NCBI RefSeq assembly: GCF_009909185.1
Contig: NZ_JAAAMV010000002.1
Span: forward strand, 1 to 64,000
Source: Paenibacillus glycinis
Lineage (GTDB): Bacteria; Bacillota; Bacilli; Paenibacillales; Paenibacillaceae
Direction of reading: 5' to 3'
DNA: 64,000 nucleotides
Position numbers and translations under genes: made by a program. Within the stretch, counting starts at the first letter, position 1. Each line of letters begins with the position of its first letter. The notes beneath the pieces were generated by a model. The model searched no databases, was not told the origin of the DNA, and worked only from the letters and a program-made list of their open reading frames with translations. Positions 1 to 8,560 of the stretch are shown piece after piece.

Positions 1-70
1 ATCCCCTCCAAGTGGCACTCAAAACTTCATGTTAACACGAGGTTTTTTTGAGTGTCTACTTGAAGGGGAT
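1..70. repeat. Imperfect inverted repeat resembling paired IS3-type ends
   Basis: The arm at 1-25 (ATCCCCTCCAAGTGGCACTC...) is an imperfect inverse of the arm at 43-70 (...GAGTGTCTACTTGAAGGGGAT). The core GTCTACTTGA also occurs in the IS3-family end at 17979-17998 (TGTCTACTTGACGGG). The two arms enclose fewer than 20 bases, so this could be a tiny internally deleted IS derivative, or a hairpin left after IS decay. A larger element outside the window cannot be excluded. Confidence 0.4.
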
Positions 71-100
71 AATACCAAAATGGTAGCTTTTTATTTTTTT

Positions 101-255
101 GTTATAAAGTTGTCGAGTGACAAAAACATTACGTCTTTAAGTGCCGCGAATTTCGCGGCTTTTTGTATTTAAGGGATCAAGTTCTTGTCAAAACCAAATG
201 ACAAGAACTTGATCCCTTTACCGAAATTGACAAAACTTAATCTCAATCTCGACGA
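101..255 (+). repeat. Composite palindromic repeat, copy 1
   Basis: First copy of the dispersed element. It starts with a degenerate head (GTTATAAAGTTGTCGAGTGACAAAAAC), then the terminator-like hairpin GCCGCGAA/TTTCGCGGC followed by TTTTTG at 143-165, then a perfect 20-bp inverted repeat with arms at 171-190 and 199-218 (core GATCAAGTTCTTGTCA) around the loop AAACCAAA. A decayed direct repeat follows (TTGACAAAACTTAATCTCAATCTCGACG). The poly-T tract makes the middle hairpin a plausible terminator for + strand transcription. Bases 256-477 between this copy and the next gene hold nothing I recognise. Confidence 0.85.
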
Positions 256-477
256 TAAGCAGGGGACCGAAAGGGCTGAGTCGGTTCGCATATGGTAGCA
301 AGAATCTTAAAATGAAATCAATAAAAAATTACAATTCCCTTACATAGGGTCCTAGTAAAAGAACAAATTTGCAAAGAACAAACTACATCTACCAGCCTAT
401 GGAAATAGAATTCAATATATGAAATTATTAGTAGCAGATTCACCTATCTTATTGAAAACTTCGAGAGGATGTTGTAC

Positions 478-1344
478 ATGCTTAAAAAGTCAGTTATTGT
501 CTCTTCTGTTGTATTGATGTCTATGATACCTATGTTTTCGTTAAGTAGTGAATCTTATGCCTCGGACTTTAAAAAAGGAAAAGAGACTTCCATTAAAGTG
601 ATGGAGTATAATATTCACCACGCCGAAGGCATGGATGACATTCTAAATTTGAACAGAATTGGTGACGTTATTAAATCATCGGGTGCTGATATCATTGGTC
701 TGCAAGAAGTCGATAATCATTTTTCCACGCGCAGTAATTTCGAGGATCAGGCGAAATGGTTAGCCAATTACTTAGGCATGCATTACCAATTTGCTGCAAA
801 TCTTGACAATGATCCTTTAAATGCGGGGGAACCTCGTCGTCAATATGGAACGGTTATCTTAAGTAAATATCCTATTCTTTCTAGCGAAAATCATTTACTT
901 GATAATACGCAATATCCTGCAGAGCAGCGCGGCCTTGCGAAAACGGTAATTAATGTGAATGGCAATCATATTAATTTCTACAATACTCATCTTGACAATA
1001 AAACATCTGAAGCAAGAGATATACAAGTCAACGAGATCCTGACCATTGTAAATCAAGATCATGGAACAAGTATCTTAGTGGGAGACTTCAATGCCACACC
1101 AGATAGTCCTGAGATTATAAAAATGTCTGCGCAGTATCATGACACATTTGCGGAACTTGGTCTAAATGATGCCTATACGTCCTATTATTATTCAGACAAG
1201 CCTAATCGTCGAATCGACTACATCTATACGTCTGACGATGTAAAAATAAAAGCAGGGAAGGTTATAGATACGATTGCAGCAGATCACTTGCCCATTACGG
1301 CTGAGCTCGTTATTAATAAGAAAGAACATCCATCTCATGGTTAG
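478..1344 (+). CDS. Secreted endonuclease/exonuclease/phosphatase-family hydrolase
   Basis: A 288-residue metal-dependent phosphohydrolase of the EEP (DNase I/sphingomyelinase-like) fold, with a Sec signal peptide (MLKKS, hydrophobic stretch, cut near ESYA). Family motifs appear in order: YNIHH near residue 45, the metal-binding LQEVD, NTHLD, GDFNA and the C-terminal DHLP catalytic His. An ATG lies 9 bases upstream, but the GAGAGG ribosome binding site sits directly against it and is well spaced for the ATG at 478. The product is probably secreted and acts on phosphodiesters; the substrate (nucleic acid, lipid or inositol phosphate) cannot be read from the sequence. No operon partner. Confidence 0.85.
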   Translation: MLKKSVIVSSVVLMSMIPMFSLSSESYASDFKKGKETSIKVMEYNIHHAEGMDDILNLNRIGDVIKSSGADIIGLQEVDNHFSTRSNFEDQAKWLANYLGMHYQFAANLDNDPLNAGEPRRQYGTVILSKYPILSSENHLLDNTQYPAEQRGLAKTVINVNGNHINFYNTHLDNKTSEARDIQVNEILTIVNQDHGTSILVGDFNATPDSPEIIKMSAQYHDTFAELGLNDAYTSYYYSDKPNRRIDYIYTSDDVKIKAGKVIDTIAADHLPITAELVINKKEHPSHG

Positions 1345-1560
1345 CCTCGGTCACTCTGGAGCAAGGGGCTGGTTCCGGGAGCTGCCTGCACGGCCCGTTT
1401 AAGCGTTTCAAATACCAGTGGATTGTTATTGGAACGCCCTAGAACCTAGGAAACGATGGATTTATCATGAAGGTCGAGAATCGCGCTCAAGGTATCCAAA
1501 GACACGCTCTACTCGCTCGTAGATACCCATCATGACCTGCATCAACTGCAGACATGCGGA
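1345..1560 (-). pseudogene. IS3-family transposase (OrfB) remnant
   Basis: Reverse-strand translation gives an integrase-core segment, LDLHDKSIVS*VLGRSNNN followed by PLVFETLKRAV and SPLLQSDRG, typical of IS3/IS150 OrfB but interrupted by a TAG codon. Further upstream on the same strand (about 1500-1555) is the OrfB-like stretch MMGIYERVERVFGY. The central part, the start and the C-terminus are missing. The fragment abuts the stop codon of the phosphohydrolase gene. The rest of the gap up to 1825 holds a terminator and nothing else recognisable. Confidence 0.75.
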
Positions 1561-1655
1561 CCAAGATTACAGTCTACTAAGAAGGTTTTCGTATATGTGA
1601 GTATCCAGTGTGATAATCACTGAAGATAGCGCTAAGCTTACGGATTAATAATGAC

Positions 1656-1684
1656 CGGCCGCGGGATCTCCTCGCGGCCTTCTT
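1656..1684 (+). terminator. Intrinsic terminator-like hairpin
   Basis: GGCCGCG - GGATCTCCT - CGCGGCC followed by TTCTTT. The stem is strong but the T-tract is interrupted. It lies between the IS3 debris and the sigma-factor gene. Confidence 0.55.
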
Positions 1685-1825
1685 TGTACCCGAAAAGAAG
1701 GATTTTCCTCCCATTTGGGGCGCAACGAACCAAGTATTGGAAGCGTAAAATGTGTAGTATTGTATTTCTGCGAAAGAGGGGGGCGAAGGTATCGCCCTTC
1801 GAGAAGATCCTTAAGGGAGGCTGTG

Positions 1826-2782
1826 ATGAACGAAACCGCATTTGACGGACCATTATTCGCAAGCTTGAAGCCGGGCTTAACCTCGTTCTGTTACCGAATG
1901 CTAGGCTCCATGGACGATGCGGACGATGCCGTTCAGGAGACGAGCATTCGGGTCTGGCAGAGCTGGAGCACGTTCAGACAGGATTCCTCGTTCAAAACTT
2001 GGGTCTATCGGATTGCCTCCAACCTGTGCTTGGACAAGCTGAGACAAGCCAAACGCCGCGCCCTTCCCGTTGACCTGTTCGACCCGGCCATCGTCATCGT
2101 CGAGCCGCGCGACACGCTACCGGACTCTGCCTGGATCTGGCCGTCTCCCGACTTTGGGGGCAATCCGGAGGATCGGCTCGTCCGCAGAGATACCCTTCAA
2201 CTGTGCTTCATCGCTCTCCTGCAGACCTTGCCTCCGCGGCAGCGCGCGGTACTCATTTTGAAGGATGTATTTGAGTGGTCCTCCAAGCAGATCGCGGAAA
2301 CGTTGGCGATGTCCCCGGCAGCGGTAAACAGCGCGCTGCAAAGAGCCCGAGAGACGATGGACCGGGCGCAGCTTCGCTCGGATGAGCTCAGCAGCATGGA
2401 CGTTCAACCGGAGCAGCAGCTGCTGTCGCGGTACGTGGAGGCCTTCGAGCAATTCGATATTGCTGCGCTCGTCGCGTTGTTCCACGAGGAAGGGTGCATG
2501 TCGATGCCGCCCTTCGAGATGTGGATCCGCGGCAGGGAAGATTTGTCCGTCTTCTATTCGCTTACGCGTTGGCATTGCGAAGGTTCGCGATTTGTGCCCA
2601 TTACGGTGAATGGCGGTTATCCGGCGTTGGCCCAGTATATGCCGGGCAAAGAAGGCGCCGGCCTGGTACCCTGGGGCATCCACGTCATCGAAAGCAGAGA
2701 AAATCAAATCCTGCACGTTCAAAACTTCATTCATACGCCATTATTTTCGCGATTTGGGCTGCCTGAGCGAATTGACCGATGA
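1826..2782 (+). CDS. ECF sigma factor with C-terminal SnoaL-like domain
   Basis: A 318-residue sigma-70 family protein. Region 2 is at the N-terminus (FCYRMLGSMDDADDAVQET, then FKTWVYRIASNLCLDKLR) and region 4 in the middle (LPPRQRAVLILKDVFEWSSKQIAETL with AVNSALQRAR). It is followed by about 110 residues of SnoaL/NTF2-like fold (LLSRYVEAFEQFDIAALVALFHE ... VNGGYPALAQYM). This layout matches the ECF groups whose C-terminal extension modulates activity instead of a separate anti-sigma factor. The start at 1826 is chosen for the AAGGGAGG site; an upstream in-frame start lacks one. The SRPBCC gene 76 bp downstream is a plausible target or operon partner. Confidence 0.88.
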   Translation: MNETAFDGPLFASLKPGLTSFCYRMLGSMDDADDAVQETSIRVWQSWSTFRQDSSFKTWVYRIASNLCLDKLRQAKRRALPVDLFDPAIVIVEPRDTLPDSAWIWPSPDFGGNPEDRLVRRDTLQLCFIALLQTLPPRQRAVLILKDVFEWSSKQIAETLAMSPAAVNSALQRARETMDRAQLRSDELSSMDVQPEQQLLSRYVEAFEQFDIAALVALFHEEGCMSMPPFEMWIRGREDLSVFYSLTRWHCEGSRFVPITVNGGYPALAQYMPGKEGAGLVPWGIHVIESRENQILHVQNFIHTPLFSRFGLPERIDR

Positions 2783-2858
2783 ATTTCGTCATTGGCTTAC
2801 GTCTATATCATTGAGAATAACCAAACCACGAATATCATGAGAGAGGTGTCTATTTAAA

Positions 2859-3284
2859 ATGGAAACGAGTCAACCGACGAAAGTAACCGTGCAAGCCGTC
2901 ATTCAAGCCCATGTCGAGAAGGTATGGCGCTATTGGACCGAGCCGGATCACATCACGAAGTGGAATCAAGCGTCCGAGGACTGGCATGCGCCGAGAGCCG
3001 AAAACGATCTGCGGGTCGGCGGCAAGTTTCTGACACGGATGGAAGCGAAGGATGGCAGCATGGGCTTTGATTTTGGCGGCGTCTACGATGTCGTGAATCG
3101 GCATGAGGCGATCGGCTACACCATGGAAGACGGGAGAAGAGTGGATATTGCTTTCGTCGATCAAGGGAATGAGACGAAGGTCATTGAAACGTTCGACGCG
3201 GAAAGCTCCAATCCCGTCGAATTCCAGCAAGCAGGCTGGCAAGCGATCATGGATAATTTCAAAGCCCATACCGAACAAAACTAA
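2859..3284 (+). CDS. SRPBCC (AHSA1-type) domain protein
   Basis: A 141-residue single-domain protein with the START/Bet v1-like signature of the AHSA1 group: an N-terminal strand, VEKVWRYWTEPDHITKWN near residue 20, GGKF with acidic turns, and a C-terminal amphipathic helix (GWQAIMDNFKAH). These are cytoplasmic hydrophobic-ligand-binding proteins, usually of unknown ligand. The ribosome binding site GAGAGGTG lies 11 bases before the ATG. It follows the ECF sigma gene on the same strand and ends in a strong terminator, so the two may be co-transcribed. Confidence 0.85.
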   Translation: METSQPTKVTVQAVIQAHVEKVWRYWTEPDHITKWNQASEDWHAPRAENDLRVGGKFLTRMEAKDGSMGFDFGGVYDVVNRHEAIGYTMEDGRRVDIAFVDQGNETKVIETFDAESSNPVEFQQAGWQAIMDNFKAHTEQN

Positions 3285-3296
3285 TCATCGCGAAGA

Positions 3297-3328
3297 AGAC
3301 GCCGGGCAAGATGCCCGGCGTCTTTCTA
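3297..3328 (+). terminator. Intrinsic terminator after the SRPBCC gene
   Basis: AAGACGCCGGGC - AAGA - TGCCCGGCGTCTT followed by TCTATTT: a near-perfect GC-rich stem ending in Ts. It also lies downstream of the convergent VOC gene. Confidence 0.85.
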
Positions 3329-3363
3329 TTTGAACCCTAGTACGATCGTGCTCTCCGTTCGCC

Positions 3364-3780
3364 TTAACCTTGTGCCGCATCCATGTTCATATAGTTAATG
3401 GCCCACAAATGGCCGTCCAAGTCCACGAAGCCCCAATGATACATGAACCCATGATATTCAGGCTCAGCATGCAATTTCCCGCCCAAAGAGACCGCGGTAT
3501 TTACGATTTCATCGACCTTTTCCCGGCTCTCGAAGGCCAATGCGATCGTCATCTGCGCATACTTGCTCGTATCGACGGATTCCTTTTCCGTAAGCGTACT
3601 AAAGAATGCTTGACTGATCAGCATGACCTGCAGGTTGTCGCCGATCACGATGCCTACCGAATTCTCGTTCGCGGGGAATTGCGGGTTGAGCTCGAATCCG
3701 AGTCCGGTGAAGAATGCTTTCGATTGTTCTACGTTTTTTACAGGCAGGTTGAAGCTCGTGAATGCGGACGTTAATGCCAT
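3364..3780 (-). CDS. VOC-family (glyoxalase/bleomycin-resistance fold) protein
   Basis: A 138-residue protein with two beta-alpha-beta-beta-beta modules: FNLPVKNVEQSKAFFTGLGFE at the N-terminus and a C-terminal GFVDLDGHLWAINYM carrying the usual D-x-D-GH metal region. Members include glyoxalases, dioxygenases and resistance proteins; the specific reaction is not readable. The start at 3780 is set by AGAGGTG seven bases upstream; a longer in-frame start at 3876 has no such site. A frameshifted remnant of a very similar gene lies at 46005-46190. Confidence 0.85.
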   Translation of the reverse strand: MALTSAFTSFNLPVKNVEQSKAFFTGLGFELNPQFPANENSVGIVIGDNLQVMLISQAFFSTLTEKESVDTSKYAQMTIALAFESREKVDEIVNTAVSLGGKLHAEPEYHGFMYHWGFVDLDGHLWAINYMNMDAAQG

Positions 3781-3976
3781 TTTCAAAACACCTCTTCGCC
3801 AAATTAGTTTGTGTTCATTTATGCCTTCGTATATATAGACGACAGCTGATCCGGGAATTAATCGGTCTAAATTCATAAATTATTAAGTGATGTTGAGCAA
3901 TGAGTCTTGCCTATTAAACCTGATCGTTTGTCGATTGTCGATCATCATCCGCGGGCAAAATGCTCCCATTAGCACA

Positions 3977-4004
3977 TTGAAGCAGGACTGATAAATGGTA
4001 AAAT
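3977..4004 (+). promoter_or_regulatory. Candidate promoter for the RCC1-repeat gene
   Basis: TTGAAG, a 16-base spacer, then TAAAAT, about 100 bases before the start codon of the RCC1 protein. It is a motif match only. The rest of the gap from 3781 to 4109 shows nothing recognisable. Confidence 0.3.
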
Positions 4005-4109
4005 ATAGGTAATAATTACAGCATTTATGCTTCTGTGACGGAGTTGGTTGTCCATTCTTGTGAAAGGTTGATTTAGATTCGTCTGAGCAAAAACGGGAGG
4101 AGAATCTTG

Positions 4110-5645
4110 ATGATAAAACGATCTCAACGATCTATGGCCATGGTGATCATCGGTCTGCTTGTTAGTCTTGTATCTGTATCCGACATCGCGATTGCTGCGG
4201 AAAAAACGGTGCAACAGGTTGAAGGAGGTGCTTGGCATACTATCGCTCTTCAAAGTGATGGAACCGTCTGGACATGGGGGGATAATTCAGAAGGCCAGCT
4301 CGGCGATGGAAGTAAGACAGAACGTGACACTCCCGTTCAGGTCGAGGGCGTCACAGACGTGGTCTATGTAGCTGCAGGAACTTATCATAGTTTGGCTCTC
4401 AGAAGTGATGGAACCGTTTGGGCGTGGGGGTGGAATGTAAAAGGCCAAATCGGTAATGGGAGTACGAAAGACCGTACTGCTCCTGTTCAGACATTGAACG
4501 TTACAGAGGCAGTCTCCATAGCTGCGGGTTATCAACATAGTTTAGCTCTCAAACAAGACGGAACTGTCTTGGCATGGGGGGATAATGAATTTGGACAACT
4601 TGGCGTTGGCGACGATCTGACGCCATTCACGCATACACCTGTACAAGTTCAGGGTCTCGATTCAGCGGTCGCCATCTCAGCTGGTTCAAAACATAGTTTG
4701 GCACTGAAGGACGACGGAACCGTTTGGGCGTGGGGGTATAATGGGGATGGTCAACTTGGGGACGGAAGCACGAAACAGCGATTTACACCCGTTCAAGTAG
4801 AAGGTCTCAATTCGGTAGTCGCTATCGCTGCGGGCGATGATCATAATTTTGCTCTCAAACAAGACGGAACCGTCTGGGCATGGGGGTATAATAAATTTGG
4901 GGAACTTGGCGTCGGCGACAATCTGCCGGGATACATTACACCTGTACAAGTGCAGGGACTCGATCCGGCAGTCGCCATCTCAGGTGGTCTATTTCATAGT
5001 TTGGCAGTTAAGGACGACGGAACCGTTTGGACGTGGGGGAATAATTGGGAGGGCCAACTCGGCGATGGAAGTAAGACAGAACGTGACGCTCCCGTTCAGG
5101 TCGAGGGCCTCACAGATGTGGTCTATGTAGCCGCGGGTGGCCAGCATAGTTTGGCCATCAAAAGTGATGGAACCCTCTGGTCATGGGGATTGAATAGAGG
5201 AGGACAACTCGGTGACGGAACAGAGACAGGTCGTGTTGCTCCCGTTCAGGTTTATCTGAAGCAAACGGGCTCTTTCCAGCTTTCCGATTCCAAATCTTAT
5301 GAAGTCGGCGGGTCCCATTACGAGTATTTGTTATATTACGGATCGATTTTGTCCCCAGGACAATACTTGAGCGGATCTTGGAGCCCTCCTGAGGGTTTTC
5401 GCGGAACCGTTACGGTCTCGATGATTTCCACGAAAGGAGAAGATTATGACCTTACTCTGGAGACCGTTGGCGAAAACAACCGATCGCTGGAAAAAACGAA
5501 AGAATATTCGGACGGTAGCGAGTTCAGTAAAGCGGAAGTTCCTGAAGGTTTCTCAGCCGAGTGGAGCGTGAAGGGACATTCGGACGAAGATTATAGTCAG
5601 GAAAAGGTTTTCGTTTATGTGACCACTCAATATGACGATCACTAA
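4110..5645 (+). CDS. Secreted RCC1-repeat beta-propeller protein
   Basis: A 511-residue protein with a signal peptide (cut near AIAAE) and seven tandem RCC1 repeats of about 50 residues between roughly residues 35 and 390. Each repeat reads H-S-L-A-L-x-x-D-G-T-V-W-x-W-G, then GQLGDGS and PVQV. Seven blades fit one complete propeller. Residues 395-511 form a separate C-terminal domain that I do not recognise. RCC1 propellers act as protein- or surface-binding scaffolds; the ligand is unknown. The ATG at 4110 follows GGGAGG by nine bases. Several repeats are nearly identical at DNA level, so blade number may vary by slippage or recombination. Confidence 0.88.
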   Translation: MIKRSQRSMAMVIIGLLVSLVSVSDIAIAAEKTVQQVEGGAWHTIALQSDGTVWTWGDNSEGQLGDGSKTERDTPVQVEGVTDVVYVAAGTYHSLALRSDGTVWAWGWNVKGQIGNGSTKDRTAPVQTLNVTEAVSIAAGYQHSLALKQDGTVLAWGDNEFGQLGVGDDLTPFTHTPVQVQGLDSAVAISAGSKHSLALKDDGTVWAWGYNGDGQLGDGSTKQRFTPVQVEGLNSVVAIAAGDDHNFALKQDGTVWAWGYNKFGELGVGDNLPGYITPVQVQGLDPAVAISGGLFHSLAVKDDGTVWTWGNNWEGQLGDGSKTERDAPVQVEGLTDVVYVAAGGQHSLAIKSDGTLWSWGLNRGGQLGDGTETGRVAPVQVYLKQTGSFQLSDSKSYEVGGSHYEYLLYYGSILSPGQYLSGSWSPPEGFRGTVTVSMISTKGEDYDLTLETVGENNRSLEKTKEYSDGSEFSKAEVPEGFSAEWSVKGHSDEDYSQEKVFVYVTTQYDDH

Positions 5646-5765
5646 AACATATATAAATAGGCATGGAAATCAATTTGACGAGCATGAAGGGGGCAGCAGT
5701 TGTGCATTTATAATGAATTCATTAAAAATCAGGATTCGGAAAACACCACTTAGTGAGGTGAAAAT

Positions 5766-6257
5766 ATGAATAGCGAAGTGATATTGCGAGACGTGAATAA
5801 AGATGACTTGCCGATATTTTTTGAGCAACAAATGGACAAGACTTCCAACTATATGGCTGCCTTTACTGCCAAAGATCCAACGGACAAGATTGCCTTTATG
5901 TCTCACTGGCAAAAGATATTAGACGACGATCGGATTATAAAAAAGACCGTACTCTTTAACGATCAAGTGGCGGGGCATGTTTCGAGTTTTGAACAGTTCG
6001 GTGAACCAGAAGTCAGCTACTGGATCGGACGAGAGTATTGGGGAAAAGGTGTTGCTACTAGTTCACTTTCTCAACTTCTTCTTGACTTTGTAAACATTCG
6101 TCCCTTATATGCTCGGGCAGTGAAAGATAATACAGCTTCTATTCGGGTATTGGAAAAATGCGGGTTTAAGATTTGTGGTGAAGACAAAGGGTTTTCCAAT
6201 GCACGTGCTGAGGAAGTCGAAGAATATGTTTTGAAGCTGTCTTCTAAGGCAGAGTAG
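5766..6257 (+). CDS. GNAT-family N-acetyltransferase
   Basis: A 163-residue acetyltransferase of the RimJ/RimL-like group: N-terminal VILRDVNKDDLPIFFEQQ, motif A around VSYWIGREYWGKGVATSSL (acetyl-CoA loop G-K-G-V-A), and motif B ARAVKDNTASIRVLEKCGF near residues 118-138. The GTGAGGTG ribosome binding site fits the ATG at 5766. Single gene; the acceptor substrate is unknown. Confidence 0.87.
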   Translation: MNSEVILRDVNKDDLPIFFEQQMDKTSNYMAAFTAKDPTDKIAFMSHWQKILDDDRIIKKTVLFNDQVAGHVSSFEQFGEPEVSYWIGREYWGKGVATSSLSQLLLDFVNIRPLYARAVKDNTASIRVLEKCGFKICGEDKGFSNARAEEVEEYVLKLSSKAE

Positions 6258-6427
6258 CAATCTCAATCTTTCTCAGCTAACGGAACACGTTAGTACGATA
6301 GCTAAAAGAATTTAGAAGTGAGTGAGAGCACTCGTAGAGTTAGATGCTGAAGAAAAGCAGTGGTTCGGAAAACATATTGAAGAAATCCGAACCGTATCAA
6401 CCGATATAAGCAGGAGCATTATAACTC

Positions 6428-6893
6428 CTCGGTTGTTTGCATCTATTGCTGCCTTTCTTTACTTATTTTGGGCAGACCTCGAAACTGCTTTGGCAGCATT
6501 TGCAGAACCCCAAAGTGATCCGGGATTTACTCGGTTTGGGTAAATCTTCAGCATGGCATGATATAAATCTAATGCGGTGTCTGTTTCTTTATCCAGACGA
6601 TTAAAGTCTAACAGATATTGTTTGGTTTCACCCATAATTTTGGGGTTGTTTTCATTTTCGGGGACTTTGTGCCCCACGATCACATATTGAGGATTTAGCT
6701 GTATCAAACGATCAATTGCTTGGATCCAATCATGTCGAGTACTCTCCGTTGTTTCAGCAAGATACTGATGGATTCCATTATAAACGACATCACCGGCCTC
6801 TAGTAATTGAATATCCGGTATCCATAATGTTGTTGTATTAGCGGTATCCGTAAACCCAGCTTCAATGATTTCAAAGCGATGTCCTTCTAGCTC
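6428..6893. repeat. Duplicated 466-bp segment, copy A
   Basis: This stretch, covering the 3' half of the MBL-hydrolase gene plus about 30 bp beyond its stop, recurs at 28962-29427 in the same orientation with only a few substitutions and no length change. Both boundaries are sharp: the flanking sequences are unrelated. Upstream, at 6322-6427, there is a short open stretch (LDAEEKQWFGKHIEEIRTV) that I do not recognise. Confidence 0.9.
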
Positions 6894-7316
6894 GAAAAAA
6901 TTAGTATCCATAACATCAGGAATAACCTGGGGCTGAGGAATTTGATTAGGGAATAATTTATCCCAAAAGCCCTCAATCATTTTTTCTTGTTTAAAACATT
7001 CTTGAACCGTTCCCGCTGTTGCGATTGCTTTAACATGGGGAAAAGCTTCTATTATTTGTTTGATTCCAAAGAAATGATCGCCATGACCATGCGTAATATA
7101 GATGTATGTCAAGTTACGGTTAAATGACTTTATCCAATCAATCAATTTTTGGTTATGTTCAATCGTTATAAAAGTATCCACTAGAACGGCATCTTTTTCT
7201 CCGTAAATAAGAACGGCCGTATTAGAAACCCATTGAAGCTCTTCGTTTCCTTCTGGCAGGTTTCTTGTGAGACTGTTGCGTTTTATACTTAGCTCAGCGA
7301 ATTGTAACGTTGACAT
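6459..7316 (-). CDS. MBL-fold metallo-hydrolase
   Basis: A 285-residue metallo-beta-lactamase-fold protein. The metal-binding THGHGDHFFG motif is near residue 95, followed by an Asp of the AGDVVYN type near 190 and a C-terminal GHK His near 235. The start at 7316 follows AAAGGTGG; an upstream in-frame start lacks a site. Family members hydrolyse lactones, thioesters, phosphodiesters or beta-lactams, and no subgroup can be assigned here. Its 3' half is duplicated at 28.96 kb. No obvious operon partner. Confidence 0.87.
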   Translation of the reverse strand: MSTLQFAELSIKRNSLTRNLPEGNEELQWVSNTAVLIYGEKDAVLVDTFITIEHNQKLIDWIKSFNRNLTYIYITHGHGDHFFGIKQIIEAFPHVKAIATAGTVQECFKQEKMIEGFWDKLFPNQIPQPQVIPDVMDTNFFELEGHRFEIIEAGFTDTANTTTLWIPDIQLLEAGDVVYNGIHQYLAETTESTRHDWIQAIDRLIQLNPQYVIVGHKVPENENNPKIMGETKQYLLDFNRLDKETDTALDLYHAMLKIYPNRVNPGSLWGSANAAKAVSRSAQNK

Positions 7317-7550
7317 ATTAACCACCTTTATATTTTCCTTAGTATTCGTCTTTTTCTTATTTAAGTCCCACATGCGATATTTAGCAAAAAACACCCGAGT
7401 TTGGGACCCCTGTTATCGAGACAGGGATAAAGACACCTTATATTTCTAAACAGCCAGTCCCGAACGGTCGTGCTTGGTTATGTTCGCATCAAATTTGGTT
7501 GGCTGCTCGGCCTAGAGGAGTCGTAGCAGTTGCCTTTGCGACGAAAGCGA

Positions 7551-7590
7551 AAGAAGCTAAGCCTTCGTCAACAGGGCTTAGCTTCTTCTC
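7551..7590 (-). terminator. Terminator after the azoreductase gene
   Basis: AAGAAGCTAAGCC and GGCTTAGCTTCTT are perfect 13-bp arms around an 11-base loop, just beyond the azoreductase stop codon. On the - strand it is followed by TTCGCTTTCG. It may work in both directions. Confidence 0.7.
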
Positions 7591-7592
7591 CA

Positions 7593-8240
7593 TTAAAATT
7601 GTTGGGCCGCGCGAATGGCTTGTTGAATGGCTTGTTCTTTGATCGTCTCGGCTTGATCCGGCTTCTCGCTCGTTCCTTCGACGAAAATGCCCTGCACGTC
7701 AATGCCCAAGAATTTCATGATAGCTTTAATATAGCTGTGGCTGAATTCCATGTCTTCAAACTCGCCGTGCGACAGAACGGTGCCCGATGCCTGAATGTGC
7801 ATCACCTTTTTACCTTTCTGCATGCCTATTAATCCGCCTAATCCGCGCCGTCCGTTATCGGCTCTTCCAAAGGTTTTGCCGAAAACAATGATCGCATCCA
7901 TGTACGTTAATAATACCGGAGGAATCGAATAGTTCCATACGGGGTTGACGATCACGACTTTATCCGCAGCGACGAATTGATCCACGATTTCGCGCATCCG
8001 AATCGCTTTCGCCTTCGAGCCCTCGCTTAATTCATCGAAAGAAGCTCCGCTAGGCGGCTGTCCCCAGCGACGAAGAAGGTCCGCGTCGATTTGCGGAAGA
8101 TCCATTCTGTACAGGTCCAGATGGATCACTTCGTCGTTGGGATGGGCTTCTCGATAGCTTTTCAAGAATTGTTCGCCAACGGATAAACTGTACGTATCGT
8201 GTTGAAACGGATGAGCGGTAATATAAAGCAATGTTGCCAT
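7593..8240 (-). CDS. FMN-dependent NADH-azoreductase
   Basis: A 215-residue flavodoxin-fold protein matching AzoR-type NADH:quinone/azo reductases in length and motifs: N-terminal ITAHPFQHDTYSLSVGEQF (phosphate loop), VNPVWNYSIPPVLLTYMDAI near residue 100 (FMN-binding PxWN) and the later IQASGTVLS. It performs two-electron reduction of quinones or azo compounds using NADH. The start at 8240 is chosen for TTGGAGTG spacing; a second ATG lies three bases earlier. The reading frame stays open for another 165 bases upstream with protein-like content (ADSYEVVADDWSRKVQ), perhaps debris of another gene. A decayed TetR gene is divergent upstream. Confidence 0.88.
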   Translation of the reverse strand: MATLLYITAHPFQHDTYSLSVGEQFLKSYREAHPNDEVIHLDLYRMDLPQIDADLLRRWGQPPSGASFDELSEGSKAKAIRMREIVDQFVAADKVVIVNPVWNYSIPPVLLTYMDAIIVFGKTFGRADNGRRGLGGLIGMQKGKKVMHIQASGTVLSHGEFEDMEFSHSYIKAIMKFLGIDVQGIFVEGTSEKPDQAETIKEQAIQQAIRAAQQF

Positions 8241-8560
8241 CATAAACACTCCAATCTTAGGACGTGCGATCAATTGAGGATACAACGCTTGAATGCGGCC
8301 GGCAAAATCGCTTTGAACTTTACGGCTCCAATCGTCCGCTACGACTTCATAGCTGTCGGCTCGAACCTTCTCGACATCGAATTGCCTAACCACGTTGCAA
8401 TCATACAAAATTTAAGAACGATCAGTCAAGAACAATTACGATATCAGATCGCCTCGGATTCGATGATCTCGACAATAGCTTTTCCATTCATTGCGAAATG
8501 ATGCATTTTGATTACGCGTTCGGCCTGTGGTGATGCTCGGAGAGAAGAAAGGGGGACTAC

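Noticed and set aside
6322..6543. Short + strand frame overlapping the end of the MBL gene.
   Set aside because: Half of it is antisense to a clear gene, it starts with GTG without a ribosome binding site, and it has no recognisable motif.
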